Shown here: positions 38,223-46,886 of the stretch, piece by piece | Numbering within the stretch: position 1 is the stretch's first letter | How the letters are laid out: every line of letters starts with the position of its first letter | Source of the DNA: Hyphomicrobium_A sp963726795 | Lineage (GTDB): Bacteria; Pseudomonadota; Alphaproteobacteria; Rhizobiales; Hyphomicrobiaceae | Reading direction: 5' to 3' | DNA: 64,000 bases | Assembly: GCA_963726795.1 (NCBI GenBank) | Contig: CAVSDD010000004.1 | Coordinates: 806,001 to 870,000 of the forward strand | The notes under the pieces: model-generated | The model's database searches: none | What the model saw: only the letters and a program-made list of their open reading frames with translations | Told to the model about the DNA's origin: nothing | Position numbers and translations under genes: made by a program

Positions 38223-39315
38223 TCTGGCGCCTTTGCACGTAACGCTGCAGCAGACGGCGCCAATTCCGCTGGGTGTATCGCTCGAGTGCAAGCCGGGGGA
38301 GCTGCTGGCGCTCGTTGGCCCGTCGGGCGCCGGCAAGACAACGGTGCTGCGCGCAATCGCCGGGCTCTACCGTCCGCAAACGGGCCGCATCACGTGCTGC
38401 GGCGAAACCTGGTTCGACGCTGCCGCGGGTATCATGATCCCGCCGCAGCAGCGCTTCGTCGGGCTCGTCTTCCAAGACTATGCGCTGTTTCCCCATCTCA
38501 GCGCGCGCGACAACGTGCGCCTCGCCATGCACCACATGCCGGAGCCGGAGCGAACCGCGCGCGCGGGCGCACTGCTGGCGCGCGTGCACCTCGACGGCCT
38601 TGAGGGACGCACGCCCGATCGATTGTCGGGCGGCCAGCGCCAGCGCGTTGCGATTGCCCGTGCGCTCGCCCGCGATCCCAAGGTGCTGCTGCTCGATGAG
38701 CCGTTCTCCGCCGTCGACCGCATGACGCGCGAGGCGTTGAAGGAGGAGCTGGCCGCTTTGCGCCGCTCGCTCGAGGTCCCGATCGTCCTCGTCACCCACG
38801 ACCTTGCAGAGGCGCAGGCGCTCGCCGATCGCATCAGCGTCATCGACAAGGGGCGCACGCTGCAGGCCGGGCCGCCCGACGACGTGCGGTTGCGCCCGGA
38901 GAACGCCACCGTCGCGCGGCTTATGGGCCAGACCAACGTATTCGAAGGGACTGTCTATGAGCCGGCGGCCCAGGGCGGAAGTGGGCGACTGCGCTGGGGA
39001 GCGACCGTGCTGGAAGTGGCGGCGACGGGACCTTTTCGGGCAGGTGACCGCGTCGCCTGGGTGATCCCGTCCGACTACATCACGTTTGCCGACGGCAATG
39101 GGAAGACGGTGAACGTGGCGGCCGCCACGATTGTGGAGATTACCTCGCTGGGCGAGATGGTCACGCTTCGAGTACATCTCGAGTGGAGAGGCAAATTCCA
39201 GTTACGATTTAACGTGCCGGCGCGTGAGGTCAACGCCCGCGCGCTGGCCGCCGGCTCCCCGGTGAGACTGCAGCTCTTGCCGGCCGGCATCCACTTGATG
39301 CCATCGGAGCGCTGA
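38215..39315 (+). CDS. modC: Molybdate ABC transporter ATP-binding protein
   Basis: 366 residues. Walker A GPSGAGKTT (35-43), signature LSGGQRQ (about 139-145), Walker B LLLLDEPF and the H-loop THDLAEA. The C-terminal domain (about 300-360) with RFNVPAREVNARALAAGSPV is the MOP/TOBE-type oxyanion-binding domain that allows substrate feedback. Energises ModAB import of molybdate, which feeds molybdenum cofactor enzymes. Confidence 0.94.
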   Translation: MPDLAPLHVTLQQTAPIPLGVSLECKPGELLALVGPSGAGKTTVLRAIAGLYRPQTGRITCCGETWFDAAAGIMIPPQQRFVGLVFQDYALFPHLSARDNVRLAMHHMPEPERTARAGALLARVHLDGLEGRTPDRLSGGQRQRVAIARALARDPKVLLLDEPFSAVDRMTREALKEELAALRRSLEVPIVLVTHDLAEAQALADRISVIDKGRTLQAGPPDDVRLRPENATVARLMGQTNVFEGTVYEPAAQGGSGRLRWGATVLEVAATGPFRAGDRVAWVIPSDYITFADGNGKTVNVAAATIVEITSLGEMVTLRVHLEWRGKFQLRFNVPAREVNARALAAGSPVRLQLLPAGIHLMPSER

Positions 39316-39327
39316 GCCCCGCAGCGA

Positions 39328-39375
39328 TAAGACGCATGTTCCAGCTGGAACAGCCGGCAACCCACGCGCGTCTTA
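39328..39375. promoter_or_regulatory. Nested palindrome between modC and the acidic-protein gene
   Basis: A perfect 16-base palindrome TGTTCCAGCTGGAACA (39337-39352) lies inside a wider inverted repeat: TAAGACGC (39328-39335) and GCGTCTTA (39368-39375). There is no T run, so an operator or structured leader for the gene at 39428 is more likely than a terminator of modABC. The binding protein is unknown. Confidence 0.55.
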
Positions 39376-39427
39376 AACGTCTCCTTCGGCGCGCCACACA
39401 AGACGGCGTTCGACCCAGGAGATGCGT

Positions 39428-39661
39428 ATGTGGAGACTTCCCGTTGCCCACCCGGAGCGCATGGCGCTCGAGTCCGAGTTAGCCCCCACCTTTTCCGAGA
39501 AGCGCTTTGAACGCGGCACTGAGCTTCGCGCGCTGGGCGGGGCGGCTGCGGTGATAGCTGCGGCCGACAAGAGCAAGACCGTCGCCGACGACGATGAAGA
39601 CGACGATGACGACTGGTCGGGCGGCTTCGACATCCACCTCGGCGTCTACACCAATGACTGA
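39428..39661 (+). CDS. Small Asp-rich protein preceding the oxoamine synthase
   Basis: 77 residues from the ATG at 39428, six bases after AGGAG; an ATG at 39422 is in frame but too close to that site. Residues 1-35 are amphipathic and charged, 36-47 Ala-rich, 54-62 a run of Asp/Glu (DDDEDDDDD), then WSGGFDIHLGVYTND at the C-terminus. No signal peptide, no carrier-protein serine motif. It ends 49 bp before the alpha-oxoamine synthase gene, which shares its likely operator region, so a partner or substrate role is possible. Function unknown. Confidence 0.7.
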   Translation: MWRLPVAHPERMALESELAPTFSEKRFERGTELRALGGAAAVIAAADKSKTVADDDEDDDDDWSGGFDIHLGVYTND

Positions 39662-39710
39662 GAGCGTCGCGCAATCCCCGCGCACCTGTGATCACTAGGA
39701 GAGGAGCGTC

Positions 39711-40964
39711 ATGAATCTCATTCCCAATCCGCTGACCTTGCTGCGCGGAAAGTCAGACCGGCTGACAGCTAAACCGTTTTCTTCGTTGGGACCATACAAG
39801 TCGATAAAGTATCACCATAATCTTGCGAAGATGCTTGGTATCCCAAACCCCTTTTTCCACTCGACGGAAGGCCCTGAGGGCCGCCGGACGCTGATCGACG
39901 GCAAGCCCTGTCTCAACTTCGCGTGGTGCGATTATCTGGGGCTCAGCCAGCACCCCGATTTGATCGAAGCCTCTAAAGCCGCGATCGACCGCTACGGCTC
40001 GTCGATCTCGGCGAGCCGCATGGTCTCCGGCGATACGCCGCTTCACCGCGAGCTCGAAGCCATGATCGCCGACACGATCGGCGTCGAGGCCGCGCTGGTG
40101 TTCGTCAGCGGGCACGCCGCCAACGTCTCGACCATCGGCACGCTGATGACGAACGAGGACCTGATCGTGCACGACGAATTCGTGCACAACAGCGCCGTCG
40201 TCGGCATGCGCCTCTCGGGCGCGACGACGCGTACCTTCCGCCACAACAATCTCGAGGCTCTGGAGACTATCCTGCGCGAGGAGCGGGCTAAGTATCGCAA
40301 CTGCCTCGTCGTGATCGAAGGTCTCTACTCGACCGAAGGCGACGTGCCCGATCTGGCGCGTGTCGTCGACATCAAGGATCAGTACGGCGCGTGGCTGATG
40401 GTTGATGATGCACACGGCTGCGGCGTGCTCGGCCGAACGGGACGCGGTCTCTCCGAGTACTGCAACGTGCCGGGCGACAAAGTCGACATCTGGATGGGGA
40501 CGCTCAGTAAGGCCTACGCCTCGTGCGGCGGCTACATCGCCGGCAACGAGGAGTTGATCGATACGCTGCGCTATGCCGCTCCGGGTTTCGTTTTCTCTGT
40601 CGGCCTGCCGCCGTCGATGACGGCCGCCGCGATCGCGGCTCTTCGCGTCATCAAGCGCGAGCCCGAGCGCGTCGCCCGCCTGCACTCCAACGGCGCGTTC
40701 TTCCTGGCCGAGGCCAAGGCGCGCAAGCTCGACACCATCCGATCCATCGGCATCGGCATGCTGCCGATCATGGTCGGCGGGACGACGCGCGCGGCCAAGG
40801 CCGTGTCCAAGCTGCTCGAGCGCGGGGTCAATGCTTCGCTTATTATGTCGCCCGGCGTGCCCGTGAATGCGGCGCGGCTGAGATTCTTCCTGACGTCCGA
40901 GCATTCGCGCGAGGAGATCTGCGCTGCGCTCGACGCCACCCGGGAAGTGCTCAAGGGATGCTGA
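39711..40964 (+). CDS. Alpha-oxoamine synthase-family PLP enzyme (BioF/SPT/CqsA-like)
   Basis: 417 residues with an AGGAG site. Fold-type I PLP enzyme: PLP-stacking region FVSGHAANVS (131-140), VDDAHGCGVLG (231-241) with Asp232 and His235, and the Schiff-base lysine K267 in GTLSKAYASCGG. Family members condense an acyl-CoA or acyl-ACP with an amino acid (BioF, serine palmitoyltransferase, KBL, ALAS, CqsA/LqsA). A 60-residue N-terminal extension precedes the core. No biotin, sphingolipid or carrier-protein genes are nearby, so BioF or SPT naming is not justified. The gene next to it encodes the small Asp-rich protein. Confidence 0.85.
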   Translation: MNLIPNPLTLLRGKSDRLTAKPFSSLGPYKSIKYHHNLAKMLGIPNPFFHSTEGPEGRRTLIDGKPCLNFAWCDYLGLSQHPDLIEASKAAIDRYGSSISASRMVSGDTPLHRELEAMIADTIGVEAALVFVSGHAANVSTIGTLMTNEDLIVHDEFVHNSAVVGMRLSGATTRTFRHNNLEALETILREERAKYRNCLVVIEGLYSTEGDVPDLARVVDIKDQYGAWLMVDDAHGCGVLGRTGRGLSEYCNVPGDKVDIWMGTLSKAYASCGGYIAGNEELIDTLRYAAPGFVFSVGLPPSMTAAAIAALRVIKREPERVARLHSNGAFFLAEAKARKLDTIRSIGIGMLPIMVGGTTRAAKAVSKLLERGVNASLIMSPGVPVNAARLRFFLTSEHSREEICAALDATREVLKGC

Positions 40965-40982
40965 GCTCGGCTGGCTTGCGCC

Positions 40983-42131
40983 TCAGTCGAGCGTGCGGCG
41001 GAAGCGGCGGACCGCGAACGTCATCGCGACCAGCATGAGGCAAAGCAGCGCTAGAGCCTCCATCCGCAGATCGTAGAAGGTCGCGCCCTTCAACATGATC
41101 CCGCGCACGATGCGCAGGAAGTGCGTCAGCGGCAGGCACTCGCCGATCGCGCGCGCCCAGATCGGCATGCCGGCAAAGGGGAACATGAAGCCCGACAGCA
41201 GGATGTTGGGCAGGAAGAACATGAACGACATCTGGATCGCCTGCAGCTGGTTCTGCGCGATCGTCGAGAAGGTGTAGCCGATCGACAGGTTCGTGCCGAT
41301 GAACAGCGTGCTGAGCGCCGCGAGCAGCCAGATGTTGCCGGTGATCGGCACCCCGAAAACGAAGTGGCCGAACACCAAAATGAGCGTCGCCTGCAGGAAT
41401 CCGATCACTACGTAGGGCGCGATCTTGCCGAGCATCACCTCGACCGGCTCGATTGGCATCGAGAGCAGGCTCTCCATGGTGCCGCGCTCGATCTCGCGCG
41501 TGACCGACAACGCGGTGAAGATCAGCATGGTCATGGTGAGGATGACGCCGAGTAGCCCCGGCACGATGTTGAGGCTCGTTACGGCAGCGGGATTGTAGCG
41601 GCGGTGCTGGCGAATTTCGAACGCCGGCACCGACTGGATGGTCGGCGGCAGCCCGCGGTCGCGCGCTAACGCCGTCGTCACGACGCCTTCGAGCGCGCCG
41701 AGCGCGGTACCGGCGGCGACGGGATCGCTCGCATCGGCGGCGATCAGCAGCGCCGGCCTGTCGCCGCGCCGCAGGGACCGCTCGAAGTTCGCCGGGATCT
41801 CCACGCCGAACAGCACCTGGCCCGAGCGGATCAGGTGATCCATCTCCTCTTCCGAGTGCACCACCTGGGTCAGCTTGAAATAGGAGGTGTTGCGCAACGC
41901 GGCGATGATCGAGCGGCCCACGTCGCTGTCCTCGTAGGCGAGCACGGCGGTCGGCAGCTGGCGCGGAGTGGTGTTGATCGCGAACCCGAACAGCGTCATC
42001 TGCACGAGCGGGATGAAGATCATGGTCCCGAACGTCAGGCGGTCGCGGCGCAGCTGCACGAACTCCTTGATGAACATCGCGACCGTGCGGGATACGGCAT
42101 CCGGCCAGCGCTTGATGGCGAGGGCGCTCAT
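40983..42131 (-). CDS. ABC-2 type exporter permease (YbhR/YbhS-like)
   Basis: 382 residues from the ATG at 42131, overlapping the ATPase stop by ATGA. A first helix near residue 30 is followed by a large external domain, then five helices to the C-terminus. The segment GTMESLLSMPIEPVEVMLGK is the conserved ABC-2 coupling region. Final gene of tetR-hlyD-ATPase-permease. Related operons have two permeases (ybhS and ybhR); here only one is present, so it probably works as a homodimer. Convergent with the oxoamine synthase, 18 bp apart. Confidence 0.9.
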   Translation of the reverse strand: MSALAIKRWPDAVSRTVAMFIKEFVQLRRDRLTFGTMIFIPLVQMTLFGFAINTTPRQLPTAVLAYEDSDVGRSIIAALRNTSYFKLTQVVHSEEEMDHLIRSGQVLFGVEIPANFERSLRRGDRPALLIAADASDPVAAGTALGALEGVVTTALARDRGLPPTIQSVPAFEIRQHRRYNPAAVTSLNIVPGLLGVILTMTMLIFTALSVTREIERGTMESLLSMPIEPVEVMLGKIAPYVVIGFLQATLILVFGHFVFGVPITGNIWLLAALSTLFIGTNLSIGYTFSTIAQNQLQAIQMSFMFFLPNILLSGFMFPFAGMPIWARAIGECLPLTHFLRIVRGIMLKGATFYDLRMEALALLCLMLVAMTFAVRRFRRTLD

Positions 42132-43072
42132 TGGAAGTTGTCCCGCGAGCGGCTCATCAAATCGATGAACACATCCTCCAATGAGGGCTGTGACAGGTCC
42201 CACTGCAATTCGGGATGGTCGCGGAACTTAGCGACGGCAGCATCGAGCTTGTCGGCGTCGCGTCCGGCAATGTGCAGCGTCGTCCCGAAAGGGGCCACCA
42301 TGTCGACGCCGGGAATGCCGGTCAGCTTCTCGGCGAGATTGGCCAAGTCCGGCCCGCTCACCGTGTAGGTGCGCAGGTTCGAGGCCGCGATCACATCGGG
42401 GATCGTGCCCTTCGCCAAGAGCTCGCCGTAGGCGATGTAAGCGATCTCGTGACAGCGCTCGGCCTCGTCCATGTAATGAGTGGAGACGAGCACCGTCATG
42501 CCTTCGGCGGCGAGCTTGTGGATCTCGCCCCAGAATTCGCGCCGCGCCTTGGGATCGACGCCGGCGGTCGGCTCGTCGAGCAGCAGCAGGTCGGGCTTGG
42601 GAAGGATGCAGGCGCCCAGTGCGAGCCGCTGCTTCCAGCCGCCCGAGAGCGTACCGGCGAGCTGCTTCTCGCGCCCCTTCAGTCCGAGCTTCTCGATAGC
42701 GCCCGCCGCTGCTCCTGCCGGGTCCGGCATGCCGTACACGCGGGCGACGAACTCGAGGTTCTCGCGGATGGAGAGATCCTGATAGAGGCTGAACCGTTGC
42801 GTCATGTAGCCGACGCGCCGCTTGATCTCGTCGTGCTGCTTTAAGATGTCGTAACCGAGACACGTCCCGTGTCCGCCATCGGGCGTCAGCAGCCCGCAGA
42901 TCATGCGCAGCGTCGTGGTCTTGCCGGAGCCATTGGGGCCAAGAAATCCGTAGATCTCGCCCTTGCGCACTTGCAGCGACAGATTGCGCACCACGACCTT
43001 GCCGTCGAACGACTTGGTCAGCCCTTCGACGTCGATTGCCAGCGGCTCGGCGGGCTTGTCAGCGCTTGGCAT
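42128..43072 (-). CDS. ABC exporter ATP-binding protein (YbhF-like half)
   Basis: 314 residues. Walker A GPNGSGKTT (about 44-52), signature LSGGWKQRLALG, Walker B LLLLDEPTAGVD and the H-loop STHYMDEAERC. A C-terminal extension (about 240-314) ends with the drug-exporter pattern LEDVFIDLM. It is a single nucleotide-binding domain, whereas enteric YbhF has two fused. Overlaps the HlyD-like gene by 14 bases and the permease by four. Confidence 0.93.
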   Translation of the reverse strand: MPSADKPAEPLAIDVEGLTKSFDGKVVVRNLSLQVRKGEIYGFLGPNGSGKTTTLRMICGLLTPDGGHGTCLGYDILKQHDEIKRRVGYMTQRFSLYQDLSIRENLEFVARVYGMPDPAGAAAGAIEKLGLKGREKQLAGTLSGGWKQRLALGACILPKPDLLLLDEPTAGVDPKARREFWGEIHKLAAEGMTVLVSTHYMDEAERCHEIAYIAYGELLAKGTIPDVIAASNLRTYTVSGPDLANLAEKLTGIPGVDMVAPFGTTLHIAGRDADKLDAAVAKFRDHPELQWDLSQPSLEDVFIDLMSRSRDNFQ

Positions 43073-43874
43073 CGCTCACCCTGGGAGGCTGTGTCGTGGA
43101 GGGCTGGGTCTCATCGAGAGCGACGGAGGCGGGCTGGCCGATGCGAAGCTCCTCCGGGCGCTCGGGCAGCGCTTCGATGCGGAACACGAGCCGCGCGCGC
43201 TCCTCCAGCGAATAGATCACCGGCGGGGTGAATTCAGCCTTCGCCGAAATGAAGCTCACGCGCGCGGGCAGGTTCTTGGCGCATCCGTCGCAGGTGACGA
43301 GCACGCGCTCGTCCATGTGCACCTTCGGCAATTGCGCCTGCGGTACGAAGAAGCGCACCTTCACGTTGCCGGGCGGCATGATCGACAGGATGGGTCGGCT
43401 CGGATCGACCATCTCGCCGCCGCGGAAGTAGACCTCCTGGATGGTGCCGGCGACGGGGCTGAAGCGTTTGCGCCGCTCGAGCTTGGTCTTCGCCGAATTG
43501 AGCTTGGCTTCGGCGGAGCGCAATTGGGCCTTCGCATCGTCGAACGCCTTCTCGCTGCCGACGTTCTTCTTCAGCAGCGCCTCGGCGCGGTTGTAATCGA
43601 TCTTGGCGTTGGCGACGTAGGCTTCGTTCTCGGCCACGGCCGCCTGCTGCAGATCCTCATCCAGCGTGAACAGCGGCGAGCCCTTCTCGACGTGGGAGCC
43701 TTCGCGCACCTCCAGGTTCTCGATGCGGCCGATCTCGTCTGGGCTGACGAACACCATGTCGGCCTCGACCCAGCCTTGATATTGCGCCGGCGCGGTGGAC
43801 GAGCGCAGATAGAGCGCGGCGCCCACGACGAGCGCCAGCACGGCGGCGCCGATAAGAATTCTGCGTTGCTTCAT
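43059..43874 (-). CDS. HlyD-family membrane-fusion protein (YbhG-like)
   Basis: 271 residues. N-terminal membrane anchor at about 6-24, a lipoyl-like half (GWVEADMVFVSPDEIGRI), a coiled-coil hairpin (about 75-135) and the second half RRKRFSPVAGTIQEVYFRGGE. It bridges the inner-membrane ABC exporter to an outer-membrane channel. It starts at an ATG overlapping the tetR stop, so it is translated with the regulator. Confidence 0.92.
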   Translation of the reverse strand: MKQRRILIGAAVLALVVGAALYLRSSTAPAQYQGWVEADMVFVSPDEIGRIENLEVREGSHVEKGSPLFTLDEDLQQAAVAENEAYVANAKIDYNRAEALLKKNVGSEKAFDDAKAQLRSAEAKLNSAKTKLERRKRFSPVAGTIQEVYFRGGEMVDPSRPILSIMPPGNVKVRFFVPQAQLPKVHMDERVLVTCDGCAKNLPARVSFISAKAEFTPPVIYSLEERARLVFRIEALPERPEELRIGQPASVALDETQPSTTQPPRVSDAKR

Positions 43875-44644
43875 GGTGTTTTCTTTCGCGGAACGGCCAG
43901 CAACAACTGGCGATAAGCCTTGAAGAAGCCGCCGACATCGAGCGGCTTGATCGAGGAAAAGAGCCCATCCCAGACGAGCGCGACGAGCATGGGGGCGGCC
44001 AGCAGCTGCGGAAAGCGCACGATCGCGTCGCTCGACAATTCGCCGCGCGCCAAAGCCTGCTCGGCGAGCTTTGTCTTCAGCGCCATCATCGGCTCTAGGA
44101 CGTTGCGGTAGTAAAATTCCGCGATGCGGGGAAAGCGCGGGCCTTCGCTGATGACGAGGCGGACAACGAGCTTGCGGCTGGTGCCCAGCACTTCCTTCTC
44201 AAACATCGCAGCGAGCGCTTCGAGCGCCGTCTCGAGGGGAACGGCAGGTGCCGCGGCGAGCGCTTGCAGTCGCTCGACCAGCGGGGAGACCGCGTTGCGG
44301 ATCACGGCCTCGAACAGCTGCTCCTTGTCGTCGAAATAGAGATAGAGGGTTCCCTTGGCGACGCCCGCGCGCGCGGCGACGTCGTCGAGGCGCGCCGCGC
44401 CAAAACCGTTCTCGGCGAACACGGCGAGCGCCGCCTCAATGATCGCCTGGCGGCGCGTGGCGGGATCGACCTTGCGCCCTCGCGTTGCTTTTGCCCGGCG
44501 CAGCTTCGAAGCGCTCCGCTTTGTGGCACGCGTCGCCGGCTCTGGCCGCTTTGCCGGGCGCCGTCCGACCTTGCGCGCTCGCGCATTGACCCCCGTCGTG
44601 CGGGACGTTTTGGCGGGAGGGCGGCTTGTTGCTTTTCTTGGCAT
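43871..44644 (-). CDS. TetR-family regulator with a basic N-terminal tail
   Basis: 257 residues. The TetR helix-turn-helix is at about 64-110 (AALAVFAENGFGAARLDDVA, AGVAKGTLYLYFDDKEQL). It is preceded by 58 residues very rich in Lys, Arg, Ala and Thr, which are not part of normal TetR proteins and resemble histone H1-like tails. The C-terminal ligand domain is similar in style to CecR/YbiH regulators. It heads the exporter operon and has a perfect palindrome 28-47 bp upstream of its start, so autorepression with release by an exported compound is likely. Confidence 0.9.
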   Translation of the reverse strand: MPRKATSRPPAKTSRTTGVNARARKVGRRPAKRPEPATRATKRSASKLRRAKATRGRKVDPATRRQAIIEAALAVFAENGFGAARLDDVAARAGVAKGTLYLYFDDKEQLFEAVIRNAVSPLVERLQALAAAPAVPLETALEALAAMFEKEVLGTSRKLVVRLVISEGPRFPRIAEFYYRNVLEPMMALKTKLAEQALARGELSSDAIVRFPQLLAAPMLVALVWDGLFSSIKPLDVGGFFKAYRQLLLAVPRKKTP

Positions 44645-44671
44645 CCGCGAGCTTCATCGTTCGAAATAGCA

Positions 44672-44691
44672 ATGACTGACCCGTCAGTCAT
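44672..44691. promoter_or_regulatory. Perfect TetR-type operator upstream of the exporter operon
   Basis: ATGACTGAC (44672-44680), CC, GTCAGTCAT (44683-44691): nine-base arms with a two-base centre. TGACTGAC-type dyads are typical of AcrR/YbiH-like TetR operators. It lies 28 bp upstream of the tetR start at 44644, in the expected promoter zone. Confidence 0.8.
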
Positions 44692-44957
44692 AAACCATTT
44701 GACACGGTGTTGCCTAGTCCCGATGCGATTTGTTAGTCGCGTCACAGTCTGGGACGCACCCTCACGCGCGGCGCCTGCGCTTCCTCATCTCACGTTCGAC
44801 CACACGTGCAGCGGGCGAGCGGCCCGACGAAGGGCACGCGGCTCTAAGGGGTCAACGGGGGGACGTCGAAAAGGCGAACGCCTCGGGGGCGGGCGTTGGG
44901 CGCCGCACCTGCAGCACCACGCGGCGCGCGACGCGGCAATGAATTTGCGGCGATCTA

Positions 44958-45389
44958 CTACGCCGCTAAATTTTTGCGGGCTTTCATCTCGGCTATTTTC
45001 GCCTGCAGTTCAGCGCGCTGCTTTGCGAGCGTCGCCGTCTCCGACGGTGGGCAGTCGGTGAGGGCCTCATCGTAGTACCCGACCACTCTCTCTTCACCAT
45101 CGATAAGGCCGGGTAAGATGCTTTCGTCCAGCCCGCCGAACAGCGAGCGTATGCTGATCACCGTCCGATGGATCGTCGACAAGAAGGAGCCCGTGTCATC
45201 GACTTTCTCGCCATGTTTCGTAAGGTCCGCCGCGAGCGCGTCGGCATGGCGTTGATGAAGAGAAATCATGTCCTGGAACAGTGCGGTCAGGCCCTTGCCC
45301 CCGGCATCCTTCAGGGCTTCCTCGTAACCGTTCCGAGCGTCAACGACCGTGGTGTGCAAACTCTTCATATGGTCGATGTGATCGGCCAT
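44958..45389 (-). CDS. DUF2383/PA2169-type four-helix protein
   Basis: 143 residues, ATG after GGAGGAAA. All-helical with regular His/Glu/Asp positions (DHIDHMKSLHTTVVDARNGYEEAL, MISLHQRHADALAADL), the ferritin-like layout of the PA2169 family. It is soluble. Members are stress-linked, and their chemistry is not known. Next to it is a small membrane-protein gene on the same strand. Confidence 0.82.
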   Translation of the reverse strand: MADHIDHMKSLHTTVVDARNGYEEALKDAGGKGLTALFQDMISLHQRHADALAADLTKHGEKVDDTGSFLSTIHRTVISIRSLFGGLDESILPGLIDGEERVVGYYDEALTDCPPSETATLAKQRAELQAKIAEMKARKNLAA

Positions 45390-45434
45390 TGTTTTCCTCC
45401 GGGGTGTAGGACGCGCTACCGCGCTGGAAAGCGA

Positions 45435-45668
45435 CTAGCGATTGGCGGGATTATTGGGATTGAGGGCACGGTCTGCCGCCACGCGATTTGAGCGTTTGCG
45501 TAAAAACCAAGCGAAAAATCCGACCGCGATCAACACGGCCCCGCCTAGCGTGAAGAACATGAGCAAGGAAATCGGCTCACCCTGCACCTCAGCGGGCGCC
45601 GGAGGATTTTGGGCGAGGGCCGAGGTCGCGAACGTGATGGCAAATAAAAATGGGGCAGCCCACTTCAT
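45435..45668 (-). CDS. Small exported or membrane protein with one C-terminal helix
   Basis: 77 residues from the ATG at 45668, preceded by GGAGG. Signal peptide 1-19 (ends SALAQ), a short Pro/Ala-rich external part (20-32), a transmembrane helix at about 33-55 (SLLMFFTLGGAVLIAVGFFA) and a basic cytoplasmic tail. No family recognised. It lies 45 bp upstream of the DUF2383 gene, so the two may form an operon. Confidence 0.7.
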   Translation of the reverse strand: MKWAAPFLFAITFATSALAQNPPAPAEVQGEPISLLMFFTLGGAVLIAVGFFAWFLRKRSNRVAADRALNPNNPANR

Positions 45669-45886
45669 AACGATCCTCCAGATCAAATCTCTGATCTGTA
45701 AATCGATGTGACAGCGGATTGTTCCATTGGAAATTGTAAGGTGTTGTTGACAGTAAACCGACATTAGGGCGAATGCCGCCGTCGTTGGGTTGGCGGCAGG
45801 CCCGGTGACCCAGGCCGCGTGACCTAGGCCGAGTGACCCCGGCCCGCGAGCTGGGCGTTAACTCGCCAGCGCGAACGCATAGAGCG

Positions 45887-46657
45887 CTACGGCTTGACCA
45901 GCCGCGCATAGCCCTCAGATACCGTCGAATCCAGCATCTGCTTCAGCGCGGGAAAGTTCGGATCGGTCGGTTTGATCTCGCCGAACGCATTCGGGAACGC
46001 CTCGCGCCGCGCATACACGATCGGCGTCGCCACCGGCACCAGCATGGCGCCGTGCTTGTGCAGCGTCGTGATGATGCCGCGCATCTCGCCGAAGCGGTCG
46101 AGCTGCGAGACGACGACCATGCGCATGGCGCCCTTGGTCAGCGACACGAGGTGAATGAACATCGAAGAGGAAGGAATGTAGAGGCGCCCTCGATGCGAGT
46201 AAGGCGCGTCCGGTCGGTCGCACTCCTGGAAGAGCAGGCTCGGCCACTCCGGATCCCAGCTGATGTCGGTGCGGTAGGCGATGATCGAGCCCGACTGCGA
46301 GAACGCGGGGCGCAGCGTCAGGTAGCTGCCGATGTAGTGGTCGACGCCGGCGCGCGTGTAGGCGCCCATGTAGACCGGCGCCACGTGCCCGCCTTCGCCG
46401 ACGAGATCGGCCGGCGCGCCATTGCCGCCGCCGTCCCAGGCGCCTTTGAGCTTGTCGAAGTCGAGCCCCAGCACCATGCAGACGTCGAACAGCGTCTGAT
46501 CGCGCACCGAGCGGCCGCCGAGCAGGTTCTGGATGGTCTTCTCGTGGCAGTCGGCGGCGTCGGCGAGCTCGGCCTGGGTGAGCTTCTTCTCGATCATCGC
46601 GGTCTTGATCTGGGTCAGGACCGATTCACGCGCCGCTCTCGTCACGTTGGCCTTCAT
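45887..46657 (-). CDS. XRE-type helix-turn-helix regulator with a large unknown C-terminal domain
   Basis: 256 residues from the ATG at 46657. The HTH is at about 14-60 (MIEKKLTQAELADAADCHEK, TIQNLLGGRSVRDQTLF). The remaining 190 residues have mixed alpha/beta character with aromatic patches (YMGAYTRAGVDHYIGSYLTL, WDPEWPSLLFQECDR), possibly a ligand-sensing domain, but I do not recognise it. It is divergent from the small membrane gene at 46887, a likely target. Confidence 0.75.
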   Translation of the reverse strand: MKANVTRAARESVLTQIKTAMIEKKLTQAELADAADCHEKTIQNLLGGRSVRDQTLFDVCMVLGLDFDKLKGAWDGGGNGAPADLVGEGGHVAPVYMGAYTRAGVDHYIGSYLTLRPAFSQSGSIIAYRTDISWDPEWPSLLFQECDRPDAPYSHRGRLYIPSSSMFIHLVSLTKGAMRMVVVSQLDRFGEMRGIITTLHKHGAMLVPVATPIVYARREAFPNAFGEIKPTDPNFPALKQMLDSTVSEGYARLVKP

Positions 46658-46886
46658 GCCGGGGGTGCCCTCGCCTGCGGTATCCGACCGCACTTACCGC
46701 TATTTACCGGCTTTTCTCTCTTGGCGGCAAACGGGAAGGCTCGGGTGCTTTCGTTTTACCGATATTGCCGCCGCCTAGCCTGGCGATTCCCCCGTCGAGG
46801 GCCTCATGTACCGCTTCAGCAAGTCTCGCTTCAGCGCGCTCTCTCGCCACTTGCTGCGCCGGCCAACGCCAAGGGGACACGACGTC

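Noticed and set aside
39337..39352. LexA/SOS box reading of TGTTCCAGCTGGAACA
   Set aside because: Alphaproteobacterial LexA sites are direct repeats of GTTC with a seven-base spacer, which this is not.
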